Below are positions 50,501 to 59,651 of a stretch of 64,000 nt of DNA, piece after piece (within the stretch, counting starts at the first letter, position 1; every line of letters starts with the position of its first letter). The DNA is taken from the NCBI GenBank assembly GCA_029262415.1, contig JAJCZL010000042.1:1-64000 (forward strand). The letters are read 5' to 3'. Source of the stretch: Deltaproteobacteria bacterium (lineage in GTDB: Bacteria > Desulfobacterota > Binatia > UBA1149 > JAJCZL01). Under the pieces are notes generated by a model that was given only the letters and a program-made list of their open reading frames with translations, was not told the DNA's origin and searched no databases. Made by a program: the position numbers and the translations under genes.

Positions 50501-52186
50501 ATGCTCCTGGTCGTTGCGTGGGACGGGGCGGACTTTGACGTCCTCGACCCGCTGCTTCACGGCGGCGAACTGCCGGTTCTCGCGTCATTGCTGCAGGCCG
50601 GCGCGCATTGCGACCTGCACTCGACAGTTCCGGAGGTAACCTTCCCGGCGTGGACGTCGTTCTTTACCGCGGCGTCGCCGGCGCGCCACGGGGTGACCGA
50701 CTTCACCGTCCGCGACGGCTACAAAGTACGCTTCGTAAACGCCAGCTACCGGCGTCTCCCTACCTTTCTTGCGCGCATGAGCGATGCCGGTATGCGCGTC
50801 GGCGCATACGCGTTTCCGGCGACGTATCCTGCCGAGCCTATCAACGGTATTCAGGTTTGCGGCTTCGATAGTCCGTTCGGGACAGCGGGCGGACACGGTT
50901 TCTGTCATCCCGGGTCTCTGGCGCGGAGGCTCGAGTCGCGCTACGGAGGATTGGCGGTCGACGGACCCTCACAATCGCTTATCGACGAAGGTTGGCACAC
51001 GCGAGCGCTTGGGGAAATGCTCGAGACCATCGACCTGCGTACCCGCATTGTGTCCGACCTCATGACTGCGGAGCGCTTCGACTGCTTTGCGGTCCACTAC
51101 GGCGAGTCTGATACCGTCTCACATCACTTCGCGCAGTTTTGCGATGCCGGTTCGCCGCGGTTCCGGCCCGGGGGCCCGGCTGCGGCAATCGCGCAGGTGT
51201 ACCGACGACTCGACGATGCGCTCGGTCGCCTGCTGGACGCGGCGGATACGGACGCGACGGTCATGCTGGTCTCGGATCACGGCAGTGGTGGTGCGGGTGA
51301 CCGCGTGTTGTTTTGGAACCGATGGCTGGCCGATCAAGGCTTTCTCGCTTTCAGGAATGCGAACGGTCCGGTGGGCTTGTTTGGCTCGGCCATCGCGTCG
51401 ATGGCCAAGCAGGCTGCGTTGCGCCTGTTGCCCCAGTCACAGCAGGCGAGTTTGTTCGCGCGTATGCGCAGCCTCGCCGGAGCGCTCGAGTCCGCTTCGC
51501 GATTCTCCGGGATCGACTGGGAGCGGACCGAGATATTTAGCGAAGAACTCAACTATTACCCGTCGCTATGGCTGAACATTCAGGGGCGCGAGCCTCGTGG
51601 TGTGGTACCGCCGTTGCGAGCCGAGACCCTGCTTGATACCGTCACCGAGCGTCTGCTTGCGTGGCGGGATCCGTTCGACGGCAAGCCGGTTGTCGAGGGT
51701 GTCTCGCGCCGGGCCGAGCTTTTCGAAGGACCTTTCGCCGCGGCGAGTCCCGACCTCGTTGTGCACTTGCGGCGGCCCGACGGCTACACTTACTGTTCCA
51801 TGTCTAGCGCAGGAGGTTTTGAGCGCCGTCCTCTGCGACGGATGACATCTGCCGAGATGAGCGGGGTTCGCGGTACCACGATGTCGGGCTCGCACCGCCG
51901 CGACGGCATTTGCGTGATACGCGGGGCGGGAGTCCGTCCCGGAGCGCGCGACGCGGGAGGGATCGCGGACGCGGGCGCGACTTTGCTGGCCTTAGCTGGG
52001 CTTGCGGTCGATCCGCGCGCCGATGGCCGGGTATGGAAAGACATTGTCTTGCCGGTAACCGCTGCACCGAGCGACGCCGTTACAGCCGAGCAGACCTCGG
52101 CCGTTACCGACAGTCAGGTTGCGTACGACGTAGACCAACAGCGCGAAGTCGAGGAACGCTTGCGGGCTTTGGGCTACGTGGAGTAG
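50501..52186 (+). CDS. Alkaline-phosphatase-superfamily phosphodiesterase-like protein
   Basis: 561 residues; ATG follows the previous stop directly. LVVAWDGADFDVLDPLL gives the first metal Asp, PEVTFPAWTSFFTAASPARHG the Thr nucleophile in the P-x-x-T-x-P-x-W-T-S pattern of PF01663 enzymes, then HYGESDTVSHHFAQF and VMLVSDHGSGGAGDRVLFWNRWL. No signal peptide, so cytoplasmic. The tail LRALGYVE again resembles the family. It probably hydrolyses or transfers a phosphate- or sulfate-linked group on a nucleotide-sugar or lipid intermediate (inference). Co-transcribed with the membrane homologue before it and the glycosyltransferase after it. Confidence 0.83.
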   Translation: MLLVVAWDGADFDVLDPLLHGGELPVLASLLQAGAHCDLHSTVPEVTFPAWTSFFTAASPARHGVTDFTVRDGYKVRFVNASYRRLPTFLARMSDAGMRVGAYAFPATYPAEPINGIQVCGFDSPFGTAGGHGFCHPGSLARRLESRYGGLAVDGPSQSLIDEGWHTRALGEMLETIDLRTRIVSDLMTAERFDCFAVHYGESDTVSHHFAQFCDAGSPRFRPGGPAAAIAQVYRRLDDALGRLLDAADTDATVMLVSDHGSGGAGDRVLFWNRWLADQGFLAFRNANGPVGLFGSAIASMAKQAALRLLPQSQQASLFARMRSLAGALESASRFSGIDWERTEIFSEELNYYPSLWLNIQGREPRGVVPPLRAETLLDTVTERLLAWRDPFDGKPVVEGVSRRAELFEGPFAAASPDLVVHLRRPDGYTYCSMSSAGGFERRPLRRMTSAEMSGVRGTTMSGSHRRDGICVIRGAGVRPGARDAGGIADAGATLLALAGLAVDPRADGRVWKDIVLPVTAAPSDAVTAEQTSAVTDSQVAYDVDQQREVEERLRALGYVE

Positions 52187-52194
52187 CTGCAACG

Positions 52195-53415
52195 ATGACC
52201 CGTATCGCGATGGTCAATGCCGGCCCGTTCCCTTCACCGCAGGGTTCTCAGGTCTTTACGGGGCAGATGGCCGCCGCGCTTGCTGCGCGCGGTCACGAGG
52301 TTCACCTGCTGACCTACGGGCAGGGACAAGAGGTGACGGGATCTGGATTTGTTCACCACCGTATTGCGAGGCTGCCCGGAGACGATGCTACGCGGTCGGG
52401 GCCGACCGCCCTCAAACCGTTGCTCGATTCTCTGATGATAGGCGCATTGACCGCGCTGGTGCGCCGTGAATCGATCGAGGTTGTCCATGCGCACAACTAC
52501 GAAGCAGCGATTGTAGCGATTGCCGCACGTGCGGTCGCAGGGGCACCGGTCGTCTACCACAGCCACAACGTCATGCGTGACGAACTCTCCACCTACTTCG
52601 AGCGGCCTACGGCCAAACGGCTCGCGGACGCGGCCGGACGCATGCTTGATCGCAACATCCCCCGTCGCGCCGATCATACCATCGCATTGTGCGACCATAG
52701 CGCGCAGGTTCTCAGTGACGCCGGCGTCGAAGGCGCGCGGCTTTCGGTGATCCCGGCTGCAGCAGCCGACGACATTGAGTGGAGCAGCCGGGACTCGGCG
52801 CGGCGACTGTTAGGGCTTTCGCAGGATGCACTGGTTGCGGCCTATGTGGGAAACCTCGACGGATACCAGAACCTCGACGTGCTGCTCGACGCCGTTGCCG
52901 ACCTCGAGTCACGGAGCGCCGACTCACGTATCCAACTGCTCGTGGCCAGCCATCGGATCGACGAGAGTTTCCGCTTTGCGGTTTCAAAGCGTGCCCTCGG
53001 CGGACGCCTCGTGCTCGTCGAAGCCGCGGAATTCAGCCATGCGAAGACAGCGATCGAGGCTGCCGACGTGTTGGCACTCCCGCGTCGCCTGGGGTCCGGA
53101 TACCCGATCAAACTGCTAAATTTCATGAGTGCGGCGCGTGCAGTGGTGACCGCCGGCTGTGGGGCGAAGGTCTTGCGGGATGGCATCGACGGGGTCGTCG
53201 TCGCCGACGACAACCCGAAGGCGATGGCCGAAGCGCTGGCTGCCCTGCTCGCCGACCCGGCCAGGCGGGACACCCTCGGGGCGGCCGCCCGCCAGAGGTT
53301 TTTGCGCGAGTTGACGTGGGAAACGGTTCTCCCGCGCGTCGAATCGATCTACGATGGGTTGTTGCGGGGCACGGGCGACGTGCGAGGAGGACAGTGGGTT
53401 GACGATCGAACATAA
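52195..53415 (+). CDS. Glycosyltransferase family 4
   Basis: 406 residues from ATG 52195; a longer open frame upstream overlaps the phosphodiesterase gene and is spurious. MTRIAMVNAGPFPSPQGSQVFTGQMAAAL opens the N-domain; EVVHAHNYEAAIVAIAARAVAGAPVVYHSHNVMRDELSTYF is characteristic. The C-domain has VAAYVGNLDGYQNLDVLLDAV and LPRRLGSGYPIKLLNFMSAARAVVTA, where the usual E-x7-E is replaced by SGYPIKLL. It overlaps the next gene by 17 bp. Confidence 0.83.
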   Translation: MTRIAMVNAGPFPSPQGSQVFTGQMAAALAARGHEVHLLTYGQGQEVTGSGFVHHRIARLPGDDATRSGPTALKPLLDSLMIGALTALVRRESIEVVHAHNYEAAIVAIAARAVAGAPVVYHSHNVMRDELSTYFERPTAKRLADAAGRMLDRNIPRRADHTIALCDHSAQVLSDAGVEGARLSVIPAAAADDIEWSSRDSARRLLGLSQDALVAAYVGNLDGYQNLDVLLDAVADLESRSADSRIQLLVASHRIDESFRFAVSKRALGGRLVLVEAAEFSHAKTAIEAADVLALPRRLGSGYPIKLLNFMSAARAVVTAGCGAKVLRDGIDGVVVADDNPKAMAEALAALLADPARRDTLGAAARQRFLRELTWETVLPRVESIYDGLLRGTGDVRGGQWVDDRT

Positions 53416-54424
53416 CCAAACGGCCGCTAGGCAGGATGACGGGTTGTTGCCGCGGCCGGATCTTGCCTCGGCGAAAGTCTCGGTCGTGATACCCATCTTC
53501 AACGAGGAGGAAACCCTCGAGGCGCTGGTCAAACGTTTGATCGAGGTGCTCGAGTCGCTAGCGGGCGACTATGAGGTGATCTTCGTCGATGACGGTAGCC
53601 GGGACCGTTCGTTGTCGATGCTCCGCGAATTCCGTGCGAACAATGAGCGCATTAAAGTCATAGCTCTTTCTCGTAACTTCGGGCACCAGACAGCGATCTC
53701 ATGCGGTTTGGATTGTGCGACCGGAGACGCGGTCATCGCCATGGATGGCGATCTGCAAGATCCACCCGAAATTCTGCCCGAGCTCACCCAGAGGTGGCGC
53801 GAGGGTTATGAGGTCGTTTACGCCGTGCGGCGCGAACGCAAAGAAAATATTTTTAAGCGGGCCGCGTACAAATCGTTTTACTGGTTGATGAGCAAAGTCA
53901 GCTATCTCGACATCCCGCTCGACACCGGTGACTTCTCGTTGATGGATCGCCGCGTTATCGATCAATTGCGTGCGATGCCGGAACGAAACCGTTTCGTTCG
54001 CGGTCTGCGCACTTGGGTCGGCTACCGTCAGATCGGACACGAGTACGAGCGCAGTTCGCGCTATGCCGGCGAGTCCAAGTTCACGCTGCCGAAACTGATA
54101 CGTTTGGCCTTCGACGGATTGGTGTCGTACTCTTTCGTGCCGCTACGCCTGGTAAGCAATGTCGGTATGCTGGTTTCGCTGTTCTCGCTCGTCTACATGC
54201 TCTACCTCGTGGTAGCGCGTCTGATGGGTGATACCACCATCGAGGGTTGGGTATCGACGGTAGCGATCGTGTTGTTCCTCGGAGGAATTCAGCTGTTGTC
54301 GCTCGGCATCATCGGCGAGTACATCGGCCGGATTTTCGATGAGGTCAAGCAACGGCCGCAATATGTGGTGCGCGAGGCGCTCGGGGTGGAGGTGCGGTCG
54401 AACCGCAGCGGCGTGGCGCCTTGA
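53399..54424 (+). CDS. Family 2 glycosyltransferase, polyprenyl-phosphate sugar transferase (DPM1/GtrB-like)
   Basis: 341 residues from TTG 53399, with GAGGAC upstream. VSVVIPIFNEEETLEALVKRL, VIFVDDGSRDRSLSML, DGDLQDPPEILPELTQRW (DxD-type) and DTGDFSLMDRRVID form the GT-A domain. Two C-terminal membrane helices follow (about 245-310), with LGIIGEYIGRIFDEVKQRPQYVVRE. That is the GtrB/ArnC-like architecture, making a polyprenyl-phosphate sugar used by GT-C enzymes in the periplasm. The next gene is a GT-C-like membrane protein, whose donor it may supply. Its stop overlaps that gene's TTG (TTGA). Confidence 0.92.
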   Translation: MTIEHNQTAARQDDGLLPRPDLASAKVSVVIPIFNEEETLEALVKRLIEVLESLAGDYEVIFVDDGSRDRSLSMLREFRANNERIKVIALSRNFGHQTAISCGLDCATGDAVIAMDGDLQDPPEILPELTQRWREGYEVVYAVRRERKENIFKRAAYKSFYWLMSKVSYLDIPLDTGDFSLMDRRVIDQLRAMPERNRFVRGLRTWVGYRQIGHEYERSSRYAGESKFTLPKLIRLAFDGLVSYSFVPLRLVSNVGMLVSLFSLVYMLYLVVARLMGDTTIEGWVSTVAIVLFLGGIQLLSLGIIGEYIGRIFDEVKQRPQYVVREALGVEVRSNRSGVAP

Positions 54425-56082
54425 ACCGGATCCTGTTCTTCGCGCTGCTCACCGCCGCCATCGCCATGAGGTTGGTGATGCTCACTAACTATGGCCTCGT
54501 TAACGGAGGCGAGGTGGATGTGTATCTCGCCGACGAAGGAATCGTCGGGCTAATGGGTAAACACATCCTCAGTGGACGCGAACTTCCCATCTTCTTCTAC
54601 GGACAGCACTATCTCGGCGCGCTCGAGGCGTATTTGGCGGCGGCGGTGTTCGCGTTTCTCGGTCCCGGGTTTTTCCAGCTGCGTCTCGTGCCGTTCCTTT
54701 TCTCGCTATTGATCCCCGGCTTGGTCTACCGTTTTACCTACCTCCACTATTCGGTTGCGGCGGCGCGCTGGGCGACGACCATTGCGTTGCTCGCGCCTGT
54801 CTACTACCTGCAGTGGAACCTCAAGGCGCGAGGTGGTTTTGTCGAGCATATAGCGTTGGTGCTGGTCTTCATGCTGTTGTTCTGGCGGTTCTACCTTCAC
54901 CACGATCGACGTCCAGGGCTCGCTTTTGCGCTTGGAGTGGCAGCCGGCATAGCCGTCTGGGTCAACCAATTGGCACTCGCGTATGTCGGGCTGATGGGGG
55001 TGCTGCTGTTTTTCAACCGTGACGACAAGCGGGGCTTGGCAACCTTGGCCGTGGGGTTTTTCCTCGGTTCCTCACTGCTGCTCGGCTACAACATCGTCCA
55101 TCCGTTTGCGACGTTTCGTACGCTCGCGCGAAAGGCGCTCCTGGTCAATCGCGTTGATGAAAGCGAACGAGGGGAGGACTGGGCGCTCAAGGGGGCGTCG
55201 AAGCGCTTCGAAGCTTTGGGGCAGGGCGTCGACAAGCTTGGCATTGTCTTCGGCGTGCCGCCTCGTGCCGGGGTCGAGCGTTTGGGGTTAAGTAGTGAAG
55301 CGCGCGAAGATGGGCCGCTGACCGCCACGCGACGACTCTTGTGGCCGCTCCCGGCGTTGGTGTTCGGAGTGGCGCTTGGCGCCGCTCGGCCGCGCCGCGG
55401 GCGCTCAGGTTGGGGACCGGTCGGTTCCGATCAGGTTCTCGGGTTGTTCATTCTGGTGACCTTCGTGGTCGGCTATGTCAGTCCGCGTTACATGTTACCC
55501 GCTTATCCGCTGGCAGCAGTGCTCGCCGGTGTGCTTTGCGCGCGCCAGTCCGGCGGCCGGCGCCGTGCCATCATCGCCGGGGTTGGTCTGGTTTTGATCT
55601 TCAACCTGGCGAGCTGGGCCGACGCGGTCATGCGTCGCGACATAGGTGACAGCGCCCGTGTGGACGTACTGCTGGAAAAACTCGATGAGCTGGGGCTTAC
55701 CCGGTGTTTCTCTGCTGCGCCGCTCTACCATGTGGTCTTTGCGGCGAATGAGCGGGTGATCGTCTCGGCGCTCCAAAAGGATCGATATCCCGCCTATAGT
55801 ACGGAGGTCGAGGCCGCCAATCGGATTTGTTATATCTTCCGCGAGGACCAGCAGCGCAAGCGTCAGCACCAGGCGTTCATGTCCCTGCTGGAGCTCCGAG
55901 GAATCCGCTACAATACCGCTAAGGCCTCGGTTTACAATATAATTTACTGGTTCACACCGTCCCCTGTGCTGAGTGCGCAAGACCTTGCGAAAGTGCGCCA
56001 CCAAGAGACGGGCCGCGTTAGAATAAGGGGAGTTTTTGAACCTTCCTCTGAGGAGTCCCATGGATCTCGTAGCAAAGATTAA
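54421..56082 (+). CDS. GT-C-fold membrane glycosyltransferase-like protein
   Basis: 553 residues from TTG 54421, overlapping the previous stop. About 10-12 membrane segments in two blocks (to ~240 and ~310-400), and a periplasmic C-terminal domain. Early in the first loop, DVYLADEGIVGLMGKHILSGRELPIFFYGQHYLGALEAY carries the acidic D/E motif and PIFFYGQ typical of the GT39/ArnT/PMT-like group. A polyprenyl-P-sugar-dependent transfer in the periplasm is expected, using the product of the GtrB-like gene before it. The acceptor, either the EPS repeat or a lipid, is unknown. It overlaps the start of the nucleotide-sugar dehydrogenase gene by 23 bp. Confidence 0.8.
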   Translation: MNRILFFALLTAAIAMRLVMLTNYGLVNGGEVDVYLADEGIVGLMGKHILSGRELPIFFYGQHYLGALEAYLAAAVFAFLGPGFFQLRLVPFLFSLLIPGLVYRFTYLHYSVAAARWATTIALLAPVYYLQWNLKARGGFVEHIALVLVFMLLFWRFYLHHDRRPGLAFALGVAAGIAVWVNQLALAYVGLMGVLLFFNRDDKRGLATLAVGFFLGSSLLLGYNIVHPFATFRTLARKALLVNRVDESERGEDWALKGASKRFEALGQGVDKLGIVFGVPPRAGVERLGLSSEAREDGPLTATRRLLWPLPALVFGVALGAARPRRGRSGWGPVGSDQVLGLFILVTFVVGYVSPRYMLPAYPLAAVLAGVLCARQSGGRRRAIIAGVGLVLIFNLASWADAVMRRDIGDSARVDVLLEKLDELGLTRCFSAAPLYHVVFAANERVIVSALQKDRYPAYSTEVEAANRICYIFREDQQRKRQHQAFMSLLELRGIRYNTAKASVYNIIYWFTPSPVLSAQDLAKVRHQETGRVRIRGVFEPSSEESHGSRSKD

Positions 56083-57355
56083 GGCCGGCCAAGCCCGTGC
56101 TGGTGTAGTGGGCCTAGGCTATGTCGGCCTGCCGTTGGCGGTGGAGTTGGCGGAGTCAGGTCTCACTGTCGTCGGTATCGACGTCAACCAGCAGAAGGTC
56201 GATCAGCTGAATGCAGGGCACTCATACATTTTGGACGTCCCTTCGGAGCGGGTTGCCCCGCTGGTGGATAGCGGTCGTCTAAGTGCGACGACCGATTTCA
56301 GCGCGGTTGCCGATCTGGACACCATCAATATTTGTGTGCCTACTCCGCTGCGCAAGACGCGTGAACCCGACCTTTCGTTCGTTGTGGATTCGATCAAGGC
56401 GATTGCTGAGCACATGCACTCCGGCCAGCTGTTGGTCCTGGAAAGCACCACCTATCCGGGTACCACCGAGGAACTCGTCGCGCCGATGTTAGTCGAGGTC
56501 GGCCTCATGCCCGGTGTTGACGTCGAACTCGCGTTCTCGCCCGAGCGTACTGACCCGGGCAACAAGTCGTATTCGACCAAGACGATTCCCAAGGTCGTCG
56601 GTGGGATGACTGAGAAAGCCAACGAGGCGGCCTGCGCGCTGTACGGGCGTTGTATCGACACCGTCGTGCCGGTCAGCTCTCCTAAAGTCGCCGAGATGGT
56701 CAAGCTCCTGGAAAACACCTTCCGTGCTGTAAACATCGCGCTCGCCAACGAGATGGCGATGTTGTGTGCGAGCTTCAAGGTTGACGTGTGGGAAGTCATC
56801 GATGCCGCTGCGACCAAGCCGTTCGGATTCATGCCTTTTTATCCGGGCCCCGGTCTCGGTGGCCACTGTATTCCCGTCGATCCGCACTACCTGACGTGGA
56901 AGGCACGCGCCGAGGGGTTCGAGCCGCGGTTCATCGAACTCGCCGGCCAGATCAATGCGCAAAAGCCGCAGTTCTGCCTTGGCCGTATTTCCGACGTCTT
57001 GAACGATCGTGGTCTGCCCCTCAAGGGTGCGAAGATTCTCGCGCTTGGTGTTGCTTACAAGCGCGATACCAATGACGTGCGCGAGTCACCGGCGCTTGAC
57101 GTGATGACCTTGCTGACCGTCAAGGGAGCGGTGATCGAGTACTCCGATCCGCTAGTGGGCTCGATCCGTTTCGGTGCTGGAGCCCTTGACTCGGTTGCGC
57201 TGACACCCGAAAAGATCGCGGAGGCGGACGCAGTGTTGCTGCTCACCGATCATGCCGGCTTCGACTTGGCGATGGTCGAAAAACACGCGCGCGTCGTGAT
57301 CGACACCCGCAATGCATTCCGCGCATTCAAGTCCGAGAAGATCGTCCGCATATAG
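56060..57355 (+). CDS. Nucleotide-sugar 6-dehydrogenase (UDP-HexNAc dehydrogenase type)
   Basis: 431 residues from ATG 56060, with GAGGAG 5 nt upstream; it overlaps the previous gene. Rossmann domain VVGLGYVGLPLAVELAESG; central VLESTTYPGTTEEL and ELAFSPERTDPGN; catalytic Cys270 in GPGLGGHCIPVDPHYLTWKA; C-terminal ALGVAYKRDTNDVRESPAL. The PHYLTWKA context is that of WbpA/WbpO/TviB-like UDP-N-acetylhexosamine dehydrogenases rather than UDP-glucose dehydrogenase. It would oxidise C6 to make a HexNAc uronic acid for the polymer. The WbpP-like epimerase downstream is its usual partner. Confidence 0.93.
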   Translation: MDLVAKIKAGQARAGVVGLGYVGLPLAVELAESGLTVVGIDVNQQKVDQLNAGHSYILDVPSERVAPLVDSGRLSATTDFSAVADLDTINICVPTPLRKTREPDLSFVVDSIKAIAEHMHSGQLLVLESTTYPGTTEELVAPMLVEVGLMPGVDVELAFSPERTDPGNKSYSTKTIPKVVGGMTEKANEAACALYGRCIDTVVPVSSPKVAEMVKLLENTFRAVNIALANEMAMLCASFKVDVWEVIDAAATKPFGFMPFYPGPGLGGHCIPVDPHYLTWKARAEGFEPRFIELAGQINAQKPQFCLGRISDVLNDRGLPLKGAKILALGVAYKRDTNDVRESPALDVMTLLTVKGAVIEYSDPLVGSIRFGAGALDSVALTPEKIAEADAVLLLTDHAGFDLAMVEKHARVVIDTRNAFRAFKSEKIVRI

Positions 57356-57398
57356 GTAGGACCGGGTAATGGTCCGGCTTAGCAAGAGAGCCTGAGAG

Positions 57399-58553
57399 AT
57401 GCCGTCTTTAGGACGCCGCCGCATCGGGCTGGTGATCGGCCAGCTGAGTTTCGGTGGTGCGGAGTCTCAGCTTTACGAACTCGCAAAAAATCTGCGCAAG
57501 ACCGACGACGTTGTCGTCTACTGTCTTTCCGATCGCGTTGAGCCCTACGGCGACCGCCTTGCGGCCGCCGGTGTGCCGGTTCGCAGTATCCCGTCACGTG
57601 GTAGTTTCGACTTCAGTCGTGCACGTAGGCTCGCCGCGATGCTGCGTACGGACCGTATCGAGATCGTCCATGCGTTTCTGTTCATCGCCAGTGCCTACGC
57701 TTATCTCGCGACCCGCGGGGCCACAGGGTGTGCGCTGGTGACCTCGGCTCGCAACTGTAAGGCAGAGGCGAACCCGCTAAAGCGCACGCTGATGCGCAGG
57801 GCCTTCCGCGCTTCACATGCGGTGATCTGTAACTCGCGCGTGATGCGCGACTATGCGGTGTCTCACTACCACGCGCCCGCCGCGCGCAGCCACGTCGTTT
57901 ATAACGGAGTCGACAGCGAGCGGTTTGCCGCTGCTTGCACTGACGGTCGGATTGTGGATCGCGCCGGCGTTGTCGGCAACGCTGAACGCCAGGCTGAGCT
58001 ACCCTTTACGGCGGGGACTGTCGGCCGCATCGAAGCACAGAAGAACCTGTCGATGTTTATTGAGGTGGCGATCAAGGTTTGTGCTGTACGTCCGCAATCG
58101 CGTTTCGCCGTCGTCGGAGAGGGGAGTCTACGCTCCGAGATGGAGAACCGAGCCCAGGCTGCAGGAGTTGGTGAGGCGATCGAGTTTCGCGGCGTTACAG
58201 CGGACATGCCCGGGTTTCTTGCCGGGCTGCGGCAGTTCTGGCTGACCTCTGACTGGGAGGGTACCCCCAATGTAGTTCTCGAGGCCATGGCAGCGGGGGT
58301 ACCGGTGATCGCAACCGACGCCGGCGCGACCGCCGAGCTGGTGAAAGACGGCGAGACCGGGTTCGTGGTGGCGTGCGGTGATGCGCGGGTTTTTGCTGAG
58401 CGCAGCCTTCGCTTGCTCAACGATCCGGATTTGGCCACGCGGATGGCCGTGGCTGCGGCGCAATGTGTGCGGCGTGACTTCTCGATAGCGCGAATGGTGG
58501 AGGCTACCCGTCACGTGTACGCTCTTGCGCTGGAATTTTCCGGGTGTGAGTAG
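57399..58553 (+). CDS. Glycosyltransferase family 4
   Basis: 384 residues from ATG 57399. LVIGQLSFGGAESQLYELAKNLRK, the Gly-rich acceptor loop, then RIEIVHAFLFIASAYAYLATRG. The donor domain has AGTVGRIEAQKNLSMFIEVA, FAVVGEGSLRSEMENRAQ and LTSDWEGTPNVVLEAMAAGVPVIATDAGATAEL with the conserved E-x7-E. A typical retaining EPS glycosyltransferase. Its stop lies inside the first codons of the following GT2 gene, so the two are translationally coupled. Confidence 0.9.
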   Translation: MPSLGRRRIGLVIGQLSFGGAESQLYELAKNLRKTDDVVVYCLSDRVEPYGDRLAAAGVPVRSIPSRGSFDFSRARRLAAMLRTDRIEIVHAFLFIASAYAYLATRGATGCALVTSARNCKAEANPLKRTLMRRAFRASHAVICNSRVMRDYAVSHYHAPAARSHVVYNGVDSERFAAACTDGRIVDRAGVVGNAERQAELPFTAGTVGRIEAQKNLSMFIEVAIKVCAVRPQSRFAVVGEGSLRSEMENRAQAAGVGEAIEFRGVTADMPGFLAGLRQFWLTSDWEGTPNVVLEAMAAGVPVIATDAGATAELVKDGETGFVVACGDARVFAERSLRLLNDPDLATRMAVAAAQCVRRDFSIARMVEATRHVYALALEFSGCE

Positions 58554-59616
58554 AAGTAGCGTCATAGCAGGGTCCGCCACCGTGGCTGAAAAGCCGTTTG
58601 TCAGCGTCATCGTCCCGATGCGCAACGAAGAGGATTGGATTGGGCGTTGTGTCGGTTCGATCCTCGCCCAGGACTACCCCCACGGGCGTATGGAGCTGAT
58701 CGTAGTAGACGGGATTTCCGACGACCGCTCCCCAGAAATCCTTACAGGGATTGCCGAGCGGGATACCCGCTTACGGGTGCTCAGCAATCCGGCCCGCATT
58801 GTGCCGAGTAGCCTGAACCTGGCGCTCGCCGAGGCATGTGGTGATATCATCGCGCGGATCGATGCCCACACTGTTCTTGACCCCGACTTCCTGAGCGTCG
58901 GCGTAGAGTTGCTCAGCCGTACCGGAGCCGACAATGTGGGCGGTCCTATGGTGAGTTTGGGAGGAGGGCCGGTCGGCGACGCGATAGCTGAAGCTATGGC
59001 CTCTCGATTCGGCATCGGTGCGGCCTTTCACTTCGCGACAGAGGAGCAAGAGTGCGACACCGTGTACATGGGAATGTGGCCGCGACGGGTTTTCGAGACT
59101 GTTGGTCTCTTCGACGAGCAACTGGTGCGTAACCAAGACGATGAGCATAGCTACCGCATTCGCAAGGCGGGCGGCCGCGTTATAGTGACTCCGGCGATGC
59201 GCTCGCGCTACCAGAACCGCCAGTCGTGGAAGCCACTCCTCAAGCAGTTTTTCCAGTATGGTTTCTGGAAGGTTCGCGTTCTGCAGAAGCACCCGGCGCA
59301 GATGAGCGTGCGGCACTTCGTGCCGCCTATATTGGTCTCTGGACTGGTGGTCGGCCTGGGGCTCAGCCTGTGGTTTCCCTGGATCTCTGCGCTGATTTTG
59401 GGGGCCTACATGGCATACCTCGTCGGGCTGGTTGCTGTCGCGGTTTACGCGGGCGGCGCTCCGGCGGCGGTCGCAAGGCGCTTCGTGGCGATGTTAATCA
59501 TCCACCACGCGTGGGGAACCGGGTTTTTGCTCGGTCTTGGCCGTTTTGCCGCTAACTGGCTGCGTGCAGAAGACCGGCCTGCCAAACTAGCGCCGCGTGG
59601 GATTGTGTCACCTTAA
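58546..59616 (+). CDS. Family 2 glycosyltransferase, ExoA-like
   Basis: 356 residues from GTG 58546 (GTG 58582 possible). VSVIVPMRNEEDWIGRCVGSIL, LIVVDGISDDRSPEIL, ARIDAHTVLDPDFL (DxD-like DAH), VRNQDDEHSYRIRKAGGRV. C-terminal membrane segments (about 275-345) match succinoglycan ExoA-type inverting transferases. It adds a beta-linked sugar at the membrane. It overlaps the previous GT4 gene by 8 bp. Confidence 0.9.
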   Translation: MSRSSVIAGSATVAEKPFVSVIVPMRNEEDWIGRCVGSILAQDYPHGRMELIVVDGISDDRSPEILTGIAERDTRLRVLSNPARIVPSSLNLALAEACGDIIARIDAHTVLDPDFLSVGVELLSRTGADNVGGPMVSLGGGPVGDAIAEAMASRFGIGAAFHFATEEQECDTVYMGMWPRRVFETVGLFDEQLVRNQDDEHSYRIRKAGGRVIVTPAMRSRYQNRQSWKPLLKQFFQYGFWKVRVLQKHPAQMSVRHFVPPILVSGLVVGLGLSLWFPWISALILGAYMAYLVGLVAVAVYAGGAPAAVARRFVAMLIIHHAWGTGFLLGLGRFAANWLRAEDRPAKLAPRGIVSP

Positions 59617-59651
59617 CCGGGCTTCCCGGCCGGTATTTTTGAGGAGGAGAG

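Noticed and set aside
49328-50560. 410-residue open frame on the minus strand
   Set aside because: Exactly antisense to the membrane sulfatase-like gene, whose motifs are clear. The antisense protein shows no family features.
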